From a bacterium (GTDB taxonomy: Bacteria; Thermosulfidibacterota; Thermosulfidibacteria; Thermosulfidibacterales; Thermosulfidibacteraceae), in NCBI GenBank assembly GCA_027022065.1, contig JALVZS010000103.1, positions 1 through 9,527 on the forward strand: DNA of 9,527 bases, given 5' to 3'. The notes beneath the pieces are model-generated. The model was not told the origin of the DNA. It saw only the letters and a list, made by a program, of their open reading frames with translations, and searched no databases. Position numbers and translations under genes: made by a program. Shown in pieces: positions 1 to 4,850 of the stretch (position 1 is the first letter of the stretch; every line of letters begins with the position of its first letter).

Positions 1-70
1 CTATCTTGAGACCAGACGCTCCTATGTCAAAGCCTATTCCTATGGAGGGCCTTTTACGAAACAAGAGCAT
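1..70 (-). CDS. PilM-like actin-fold protein, N-terminus only (runs off left edge)
   Basis: Only the first 23 codons are visible. An ATG at 70-68 opens a frame that stays open to the window edge and encodes MLLFRKRP followed by SIGIGFDIGASGLKI. A short basic start followed by a Gly-rich D-I-G-x-S-x-x-K segment is the phosphate-1 loop of actin/FtsA-fold ATPases. The arrangement matches the start of PilM, the cytoplasmic actin-like protein of type IV pilus assembly. The start lies inside the 3' end of the upstream hydrolase gene (17-nt overlap, different frame), and AGAAGGG stands about 9 nt before the ATG, so translation is probably coupled. The PilM name is an inference from 23 residues. Other ASKHA-fold proteins (FtsA-like, ROK or FGGY kinases) begin similarly. 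That a coding sequence starts here is more certain than its name. Confidence 0.6.
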   Translation of the reverse strand, partial: MLLFRKRPSIGIGFDIGASGLKI

Positions 71-815
71 CTTTTATGTCCCTTCTTACGGGGATGCTTT
101 TTCTGTAGTCTTCTGCACTTTCAAGGTTTATCTGGGTTATGAAAAGTCCTTCCGTGTGAGATACCTCAAGGATTCTGTGGCCTAAGGGGTGCACAACGCT
201 TGAAAAGCCACTGAAGGAAAGCCTTTTTGTGCTTCCCACTACATTTACTCCCACCACGAAGAACTGTCCCTCAATGGCTCTCGCCTTTAGTAGCGTTCTC
301 CAGTGCTCAATCCTTGCGTCCGGCCACTGGGCTGGGACTATTACTATGTCCGCTTCGTCTTCCACAAGCCTCAGAAAGATATCGGGAAATCTAAGCTCGT
401 AGCATATGGCTATGCCCAGCCTCATTCTCATATATGAAAAAACTTCTGGCTGTGTGCCGCGGGAGAATATCTTTGTTTCTCCCATGGGCTCAAACAGGTA
501 AAGTTTTTTCCTTGTGTGCACTACGCTACCGTTTTTTATAGCAACCGCCGCATTGTAAATCTCTTTTCCCTCTTTAAGCGGGAAGGTCCCCGCTACAATA
601 AGGGTATCGGTTCCTCTTGAAATCTCTTTAACCTCATTTATGAAAGCTTCGGCCTTTTTAAGACTCTCCTCAGATGCGGAGAAGCCCGTCAGCCACATCT
701 CTGGCAAAACGATGAGCTGGCATCCTTTGGAAAGGACCTCGTCAAGAGCCCTTCTTACAAACTCTTTTCTGTTGGGGGTAAGACCTGTCTGTATAAGCCC
801 TACGCTTATTTTCAT
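54..815 (-). CDS. Carbon-nitrogen hydrolase, nitrilase superfamily (omega-amidase/NIT2-like)
   Basis: A 253-residue cytoplasmic hydrolase of the nitrilase superfamily, which cleaves non-peptide C-N bonds, usually amides, through a thioester intermediate. The Glu-Lys-Cys triad is visible: E39 in LPEMWLTGF, K104 in RKKLYLFEP, and C138 in IAICYELRFPD. The post-Cys RFP motif, the PAQWPDARIEHW segment (residues 161-172) and the C-terminal IPVRRDI are also typical. The length is normal for single-domain members (250-280 residues). The substrate cannot be read from sequence. Omega-amidase (2-oxoglutaramate or 2-oxosuccinamate) and other small-amide activities are possible. The ATG at 815 begins right at the conserved first beta strand (KISVGLIQT). 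No clear Shine-Dalgarno precedes it, which fits a very short leader from the promoter proposed at 831-860. The 3' end overlaps the pilM-like start. Confidence 0.9.
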   Translation of the reverse strand: MKISVGLIQTGLTPNRKEFVRRALDEVLSKGCQLIVLPEMWLTGFSASEESLKKAEAFINEVKEISRGTDTLIVAGTFPLKEGKEIYNAAVAIKNGSVVHTRKKLYLFEPMGETKIFSRGTQPEVFSYMRMRLGIAICYELRFPDIFLRLVEDEADIVIVPAQWPDARIEHWRTLLKARAIEGQFFVVGVNVVGSTKRLSFSGFSSVVHPLGHRILEVSHTEGLFITQINLESAEDYRKSIPVRRDIKDALVS

Positions 816-830
816 AAGCGTTCAAATATC

Positions 831-860
831 GTTATTTGTGTGTTTGAGCAAGTGTGTCAA
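831..860 (-). promoter_or_regulatory. Candidate sigma70-type promoter of the hydrolase gene
   Basis: On the minus strand, TTGACA (860-855, a perfect -35) is followed after 18 bp by AATAAC (836-831, 4 of 6 matches to TATAAT). Transcription would begin about 9 nt before the ATG at 815, giving a very short leader, consistent with the poor ribosome binding site there. The -35 lies inside the inverted repeat at 849-875. Consensus matching by eye only. The -10 is weak. Confidence 0.4.
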
Positions 861-875
861 AATTAACACAACTTG
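849..875. repeat. Imperfect 27-bp inverted repeat, candidate operator
   Basis: The plus strand reads CAAG-TGTGT, then an 8-bp AT-rich centre (CAAAATTA), then ACACA, one extra A, and CTTG. The two 9-bp arms are fully complementary apart from the single bulged A at 871. The element sits in the divergent hydrolase/lpxC intergenic region, directly over the proposed -35 hexamer of the hydrolase promoter. It ends 73 bp before lpxC. This is where a repressor site would lie. The TGTGT-N8-ACACA spacing does not match CRP/FNR (N6 or N4 centre), Rex or NrdR sites, so the regulator is unknown. No T-run follows on either strand, so it is not an intrinsic terminator. Confidence 0.45.
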
Positions 876-948
876 TCCTTGTAGGTTGGACGCTTTTTCA
901 CATTGACCCGTTATTCACTTTTTCTTACCCTCAAACTGGAGGTGGGGC

Positions 949-1797
949 ATGCAGGCGAAGAGGAAAACCCTAAAGAACGAGATAGCCATAGAGGGCTTTG
1001 GTATACATACAGGTAAGAAGACCTTAATAAAACTGCATCCTGCCGTCAACGATGGAGGAGCCGTAGTATTTAAAAAGGGGAAGTACAGCATTAAAGCCTC
1101 TCCAGATGCTGTGGTGGATGTGAGGTATGCCACGGTTATTGGTTCAAGCAGCGAAAGGATCAGAACAGTGGAGCACCTCATGTCCGCCTTGTACGGCTGC
1201 GGTGTGACAGATGCCGTGGTGGAGGTGGAGGGCCCTGAAATTCCCATAATGGATGGAAGCGCCAAGGAGTTTGTTGAGCTCATAAAGGGCGTGGGGACTG
1301 AGGAGATAGGCAGGGATAGGAAGATAATTAAGGTGGTGAAGCCCTTTGAGGTTAAAGGAGAAAACGGTTCATACGTGAAGGTTGAGCCCACCGATTCTGA
1401 AGAGATGCTTATAAAGTGCATAATAAGCTACGAGGGGTATCCATGCCTTGAGAGGCAGGAGATAGAGCTGAAGGTTACTCCAGAGGTTTACGAGAAGGAG
1501 GTGGCTCCTGCTAGAACTTTCTGCTTTTACGAACAGATAGCCTTTCTTTTAAAGAGCGGCCTTGGAAGGGGAGGCAACTATAGGAATGTGGTGGTTGTGG
1601 GAAAGAACGGGATACTCAACGGGCCTCCCAGATTTGAAGACGAGCCTGTGAGGCACAAGGCCCTTGATCTTATAGGAGACATTGCCCTTTCGGGCTACTA
1701 TATCATTGGAAAGATTGAAGCCTTCAAAAGCGGACATGCCCTCCACAATCGCTTCTTGAGAGAGTTTCTGACCTCTGATGTTTACCGAAGGTTGTGA
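949..1797 (+). CDS. lpxC: UDP-3-O-acyl-N-acetylglucosamine deacetylase
   Basis: LpxC is the Zn-dependent cytoplasmic deacetylase that removes the acetyl group from UDP-3-O-acyl-GlcNAc, the committed step of lipid A synthesis. All key residues are visible in the 282-residue product: general base E75 and Zn ligand H76 in RTVEHLMSALYG, Zn ligands H236 and D240 in VRHKALDLIGD, catalytic H263 in KSGHALHN, plus conserved IMDGSAKEFV (100-109) and PARTFCF (187-193). The N-terminus (KRKTLKNEIAIEGFGIHTGKK) is canonical. The length matches short thermophile-type LpxC proteins without a C-terminal extension. The start is fixed by GGAGGTG at 938-944, 4 nt before the ATG. It is the only plus-strand gene here, divergent from the hydrolase. 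Its stop is 4 bp from the convergent nrdG stop, leaving no room for a terminator. I could not find a convincing promoter upstream. Confidence 0.97.
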   Translation: MQAKRKTLKNEIAIEGFGIHTGKKTLIKLHPAVNDGGAVVFKKGKYSIKASPDAVVDVRYATVIGSSSERIRTVEHLMSALYGCGVTDAVVEVEGPEIPIMDGSAKEFVELIKGVGTEEIGRDRKIIKVVKPFEVKGENGSYVKVEPTDSEEMLIKCIISYEGYPCLERQEIELKVTPEVYEKEVAPARTFCFYEQIAFLLKSGLGRGGNYRNVVVVGKNGILNGPPRFEDEPVRHKALDLIGDIALSGYYIIGKIEAFKSGHALHNRFLREFLTSDVYRRL

Positions 1798-1801
1798 GGC
1801 T

Positions 1802-2482
1802 CTATCTTAAGATAACCTTCTCTACACAGGGGCGGAGGATTGAGGCAAGCTCTTCCATTTCCTCTCTTGTATAGGGGATTACCTTTTCAAAGGATGGGTC
1901 AAGGGTTTTTGTGTTTATAAACTTCTGAATGGCCACACGCTTTGCACCTTTGAGTATCTCCGCAATTCTCTTTAGTTTTTCTCTGTCAATAAACCCTCTT
2001 ACCGCTGTTATTCTGAACTCGTGCTCCACGGGGGATGATTTTAAAAGCTCTATGGATCTTTCCACCTCCTTCCAATTTCCGCCAAGGAGAGGGTATTCAT
2101 TAGGAGTGGCTTTTACATCAAGGGCTATGTAGTCTGCGATAGAAAGCAGCTTTTCAAGCACCGTTGGAAGGCTTCCGTTGGTGTCTATCTTAACCGGAAG
2201 GCCTAGATCTTTGATTTTTTCCACCAGCCTGATGAGCTTGTCCCTGTGCAGAAGGGGTTCTCCACCTGTTATTACCACGCCGTCTATAAAATTTTTGCGC
2301 CTTTCAAGCTCTTTAAGAGCCCTTTCTTCCTCAATATCTGGAAGTTCTTTTAGCCTTTCGGGAAGTACAAGGTCAATGTTGTAGCAGTAGGGACAGCGGA
2401 AGTTGCAGCCCCCGGTAAAGATGACCGAGGCCACCTTACCGGGGTAATCCACAAAGCTTGTTCCTATAAAGCCCTTTATCAA
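1802..2482 (-). CDS. nrdG: Anaerobic ribonucleotide reductase activating protein (radical SAM)
   Basis: A 226-residue radical SAM activase. It uses a [4Fe-4S] cluster and S-adenosylmethionine to generate the 5'-deoxyadenosyl radical that installs the glycyl radical on class III RNR. The cluster motif is C26-x3-C30-x2-C33 (GCNFRCPYCYN). ITGGEPLL at 71-78 is the SAM-binding GGEP motif, and the N-terminal GTSFVDYPGK is typical of NrdG-type activases. The start is TTG at 2482-2480, and it is the only choice: an in-frame TAG lies just two codons upstream, and any later start would cut into the conserved N-terminus. The TTG overlaps the stop of the preceding small glycyl-radical ORF as TTGA. The nearest SD-like AAGGA is about 10 nt upstream, so coupled translation is likely. 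Homologous activases serve other glycyl radical enzymes, but the operon makes NrdG the best call. Confidence 0.92.
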   Translation of the reverse strand: MIKGFIGTSFVDYPGKVASVIFTGGCNFRCPYCYNIDLVLPERLKELPDIEEERALKELERRKNFIDGVVITGGEPLLHRDKLIRLVEKIKDLGLPVKIDTNGSLPTVLEKLLSIADYIALDVKATPNEYPLLGGNWKEVERSIELLKSSPVEHEFRITAVRGFIDREKLKRIAEILKGAKRVAIQKFINTKTLDPSFEKVIPYTREEMEELASILRPCVEKVILR

Positions 2483-2637
2483 AGGCTATTTATCCTTACG
2501 TAGCGCCTCTCTTTAAACTCCTGCTTTTTGCCTATGTTCCAGTTGCTCACGGGCCTGTAGTATCCCACCACCCTTGAGTATATTTCACAGGGGATGGCAA
2601 TGGCCTTAACCTTTTTCTTCTCCTTAACGCTCTGCAT
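2479..2637 (-). CDS. Stand-alone glycyl-radical domain of class III ribonucleotide reductase (split NrdD subunit)
   Basis: A 52-residue ORF encoding MQSVKEKKKVKAIAI, then PCEIYSRVVGYYRPVSNWN, then IGKKQEFKERRYVRINSL. The EIYSRVVGYYRPV..WN.GK..EFK.R pattern is the C-terminal glycyl-radical segment of NrdD, with G25 as the predicted radical residue (aligned with E. coli NrdD G681). The nrdD gene upstream ends without this motif, so the domain is encoded separately. The ORF lies in the +1 frame relative to nrdD and overlaps its end by 14 nt. It has a perfect AAGGAGG 6 nt before its ATG, and its TGA overlaps the nrdG start as TTGA. The Lys-rich N-terminus (five Lys in residues 5-11) may dock on the acidic NrdD tail. 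The family resemblance is very strong. Inferred role: an obligate radical subunit charged by NrdG. The alternative is the 3' part of a frameshifted nrdD. Confidence 0.85.
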   Translation of the reverse strand: MQSVKEKKKVKAIAIPCEIYSRVVGYYRPVSNWNIGKKQEFKERRYVRINSL

Positions 2638-4717
2638 CGCTCGCCTCCTTCAGTATAGTTATAGCTCCTTCCTCAAACTTTGAAAGCTCATCCTCGTCAA
2701 GCTCTACCTCAACGCCGAAGCGCTCAAGGTCCTCCTTGGTGTGCTTGTAGGGGCAGTAGGGGTACTCCCCTGGGATGTATCCGTGAACGGGGCAGACGGA
2801 GAATGTGGGCGTTATACTGAAGTACGGGAGCCTGAAGTTGGTAACTATCTTTCTTACGAGGTTTTTCACAGTTTCTTTGTCCGGTATCTCTTCTCCCACG
2901 AACAGGTGCACCACCGTTCCGCCTGTGAAGAGCACCTGCAGATCATCCTGGTGGGTTAGAAGCTCGTATATGTCGTCGGTCCAGCTCACAGAGGGGTGCA
3001 CCGAGTTGGTGTAGTAGGGTGCGCTGTCCGTTCCTGCCGTGATTATGCGGTAGAACTTTTCCTTGTCCTTTCTTGCCAACCTGTAGGATGCTCCCTCTGC
3101 CGGTGTGGCCTCAAGGTTGTAGAGATTGCCCGTTTCCTCCTGAAAATCCATGAGTTTTTCCCTCATGAATTTGAGCACCTTTATGGCAAAGGCCTTGCCC
3201 TCGGGATCCGTTATGGGAACTCCCAGGTAGTTGAGGCACATTTCATTCATTCCCACAACGCCTATGGTGGAGAAGTGGTTTGTCCAGTAGGCTCCCGTGC
3301 ACTCTTTAACCTTGGAGAGGTATACCCTGGAATAGGGGTAAAGCCCTTTCTCCGTGAAATCCTCTATAACTTTGCGCTTTATCTCCAAGGAGATCTTGGC
3401 AAGCTCCATGAGGTGGGAGAGCCTGTCAAAGAAGTCCTCCTCGCATGTGGCCAGATACCCGATTCTGGGCATGTTTATGGTTACCACTCCTATGGAGCCC
3501 GTTAAGGGCGCTGCACCGAACAGTCCTCCCTGCCTCTTTCTCAGTTCTCTGTTGTCCAGTCTCAGGCGGCAACACATGCTCCTTGCATCTTCAGGCGACA
3601 TGTCGGAGTTTACATAGTTGGCAAAGTAAGGTATGCCGTATCTTCTGGTCATCTCCCACAGAGGATCTAAAGCGGGGTTGTCCCAGTCAAAGTCCTTGGT
3701 GATGTTGTATGTGGGTATGGGAAAGGTGAAGATCCTCCCTTTGGCATCTCCCTCTATCATCAGCTCGCAAAAAGCCCTGTTTATCATGTCCATCTCTTTT
3801 TGGAACTCCCCGTAGGTTTCGTCCCTCAGCTTTCCTCCCACAACCACAGGGGCGTTTTTCAGAGACTCGGGCACAAAGAGATCCATGGTTATATTGGTAA
3901 AGGGCGTTTGGAAGCCCACCCTTGTGGGCACATTCAGGTTGAACAGAAACTCCTGCAGAGCCTGCTTAACCTCTTTGTAGGAGAGGTTGTCGTATCTCAC
4001 AAAAGGGGCAAGCAGTGTGTCAAAGTTGCTGAAGGCCTGGGCTCCTGCTGCTTCTCCCTGCAGGGTGTAGAAGAAGTTTACTATCTGGCCAAGGGCTGTT
4101 CTAAAGTGTTTTGCTGGTTTACTTTCAACCTTTCCAGGAACCCCCCCGAAGCCCCTCAACAGTAGATCGTAGAGGTCCCAACCTACGCAGTAGGGTCCAA
4201 GCACCCCTAGATCGTGTATGTGGAAGTCCCCCTCTTCATGAGCCTCTCCTATCTCGGATGGGTAGAGCTTTGTGAGCCAATACCTTGCAACCACAGAGGA
4301 GGATATGTGGAAGTTTAGGCCCTGAAGAGAATAGGTCATGTTGGAGTTTTCGTTGACCCTCCAGTCTGCCTTGTTGAGATATTCCTCTATGAGGTTTACA
4401 CCGTTTACTATAGCTCGGCTTATCTCCCTTGCCTGCCTCCTTTTCTCCCTGTAGAGGATATAGGCCTTGGCAACCTTTGCATGACCGTGCTCTATTAGGA
4501 CCTTTTCCACTATGTCCTGTATCTCTTCAACATGAGGAATGTTTCCCTTTTTGAAGAAGTTTCTGTAAAGTATGATTGCTACTTCATCTGCAAGCTCTTC
4601 GGCCCTCTTCCTGTCCGATCCCCCTACAGCTTTGGCAGCCTTAAATATGGCGTTAACGATCCTGTTTCTGTCAAAGGGAACTATGCTTCCATCTCTTTTC
4701 CTAACAAGAGGCTCCAT
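2624..4717 (-). CDS. nrdD: Anaerobic (class III) ribonucleoside-triphosphate reductase, large catalytic chain lacking the glycyl-radical domain
   Basis: This protein reduces ribonucleotides to deoxyribonucleotides without oxygen. From the ATG at 4717 it has 697 residues. The ATP-cone regulatory domain comes first (about 3-93, VRKRDGSIVPFDRNRI). The ten-stranded barrel follows, with C177 in GPYCVGWDL and C382/C383 in SMCCRLRLD matching the two active-site Cys regions of E. coli and T4 NrdD, and GVVTINMPRIGY near 410-421. A Zn-type motif near the end has C642-x2-H645 and C655-x3-H659. After it, where RVxGY should follow, there is only a 38-residue acidic tail (660-697, 14 Asp/Glu and 5 Lys/Arg) and a stop. 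The radical domain is on the next ORF. GGAGGT at 4728-4723, 5 nt before the ATG, fixes the start. A TTG at 4723 would overlap this SD. Two NrdR boxes lie upstream. Without the small ORF this chain should be inactive. Confidence 0.95.
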   Translation of the reverse strand: MEPLVRKRDGSIVPFDRNRIVNAIFKAAKAVGGSDRKRAEELADEVAIILYRNFFKKGNIPHVEEIQDIVEKVLIEHGHAKVAKAYILYREKRRQAREISRAIVNGVNLIEEYLNKADWRVNENSNMTYSLQGLNFHISSSVVARYWLTKLYPSEIGEAHEEGDFHIHDLGVLGPYCVGWDLYDLLLRGFGGVPGKVESKPAKHFRTALGQIVNFFYTLQGEAAGAQAFSNFDTLLAPFVRYDNLSYKEVKQALQEFLFNLNVPTRVGFQTPFTNITMDLFVPESLKNAPVVVGGKLRDETYGEFQKEMDMINRAFCELMIEGDAKGRIFTFPIPTYNITKDFDWDNPALDPLWEMTRRYGIPYFANYVNSDMSPEDARSMCCRLRLDNRELRKRQGGLFGAAPLTGSIGVVTINMPRIGYLATCEEDFFDRLSHLMELAKISLEIKRKVIEDFTEKGLYPYSRVYLSKVKECTGAYWTNHFSTIGVVGMNEMCLNYLGVPITDPEGKAFAIKVLKFMREKLMDFQEETGNLYNLEATPAEGASYRLARKDKEKFYRIITAGTDSAPYYTNSVHPSVSWTDDIYELLTHQDDLQVLFTGGTVVHLFVGEEIPDKETVKNLVRKIVTNFRLPYFSITPTFSVCPVHGYIPGEYPYCPYKHTKEDLERFGVEVELDEDELSKFEEGAITILKEASDAER
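2644..2650 (-). promoter_or_regulatory. Strong ribosome binding site for the small glycyl-radical ORF
   Basis: AAGGAGG on the minus strand lies 6 nt (CGAGCG) upstream of the ATG at 2637, inside the last codons of nrdD. Sequence and spacing are ideal. In the small ORF's frame a TGA immediately precedes this site and a TAA lies a little further upstream, so the small frame is open only from the SD onwards. This decides for a new initiation event here over read-through. Confidence 0.8.
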
Positions 4718-4748
4718 TTCCAACCTCCAGTTTTCTGATCCTATTCAG

Positions 4749-4777
4749 AATATATCATTTGCCCTTGGACTCTTCAA
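4749..4777 (-). promoter_or_regulatory. Candidate nrdD-proximal promoter
   Basis: On the minus strand, TTGAAG (4777-4772, 4 of 6) is separated by 17 bp from TATATT (4754-4749, 5 of 6). The predicted start near 4742 gives a leader of about 25 nt before the nrdD ATG. If this promoter is used, both NrdR boxes lie upstream of its -35. It competes with the distal candidate at 4820-4847. Consensus matching by eye only. Confidence 0.35.
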
Positions 4778-4785
4778 GGAGGAAA

Positions 4786-4801
4786 ACACTAAATATGGGG
4801 T
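4786..4801. promoter_or_regulatory. NrdR box 2 (promoter-proximal to nrdD)
   Basis: ACACTAAATATGGGGT matches 13 of 16 positions of the perfect neighbouring box. Its centre is 32 bp from that box, about three helical turns. Paired boxes on the same helical face are characteristic of NrdR, the Zn-finger/ATP-cone repressor of ribonucleotide reductase genes. Alone it would be unconvincing. The spacing and context raise confidence. Confidence 0.75.
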
Positions 4802-4817
4802 GTGTTAAACTACTGAA

Positions 4818-4833
4818 ACACTATATATAGTGT
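4818..4833. promoter_or_regulatory. NrdR box 1 (perfect palindrome)
   Basis: ACACTATATATAGTGT is a perfect palindrome and an essentially exact match to the known NrdR consensus acaCwATATaTwGtgt. The symmetry extends to 20 bp (4816-4835). It overlaps the -10 hexamer of the distal nrdD promoter candidate, where bound NrdR would block RNA polymerase. NrdR represses nrd genes when dATP is plentiful, so this site predicts feedback control of the whole nrdD/radical ORF/nrdG operon. The nrdR gene is not in the window. Confidence 0.9.
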
Positions 4834-4847
4834 TTAGCCTTTGTAAA
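4820..4847 (-). promoter_or_regulatory. Candidate distal nrdD operon promoter overlapping NrdR box 1
   Basis: On the minus strand, TTTACA (4847-4842, 5 of 6) is separated by 16 bp from TATAGT (4825-4820, 5 of 6). The -35 begins 4 bp after the plsC stop codon. The -10 lies inside the perfect NrdR box, and box 2 would fall in the early transcribed region, a classic repression layout. The predicted start near 4813 gives a leader of roughly 95 nt. Preferred over the proximal candidate because of the operator overlap. Confidence 0.5.
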
Positions 4848-4850
4848 CAG

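Noticed and set aside
849-875. Inverted repeat as a CRP/FNR, Rex or NrdR site
   Set aside because: Half-site orientation and the 8-bp centre differ from all three consensus forms, so it is left as an unassigned operator candidate.
903-931. TTGACC with downstream TACCCT as an lpxC promoter
   Set aside because: The -10 matches only 3 of 6 and transcription would start within the lpxC ribosome binding site.
915-1421. 168-codon minus-strand ORF opposite lpxC
   Set aside because: Low-complexity Ser/Thr/Leu-rich antisense product over a certain lpxC gene.
2479-2637. Small radical ORF as a GrcA/YfiD-type spare part for pyruvate formate-lyase
   Set aside because: The sequence around the Gly follows the NrdD pattern (YSRVVGYYRP..WN.GK) and it lies between an nrdD lacking that domain and nrdG.
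2996-3505. 169-codon plus-strand ORF opposite nrdD
   Set aside because: It is an antisense shadow of the strongly conserved nrdD coding frame, has no recognisable domain and no good ribosome binding site.
4715-4723. Longer nrdD start at TTG 4723 (two extra residues)
   Set aside because: The TTG overlaps the GGAGGT ribosome binding site at 4723-4728, so it cannot be used with that site. The ATG at 4717 sits 5 nt downstream of the SD, which is ideal.
4795-4830. 11-codon plus-strand ORF (MGCVKLLKHYI) with AAGGAGG 12 nt upstream, considered as a leader peptide
   Set aside because: It lies across the NrdR boxes, faces away from nrdD and has no plus-strand gene downstream. The SD-like match is probably chance.
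4816-4835. 20-bp palindrome as an intrinsic terminator after plsC
   Set aside because: The stem is very AT-rich and no T-run follows on the minus strand. It matches the NrdR box instead.
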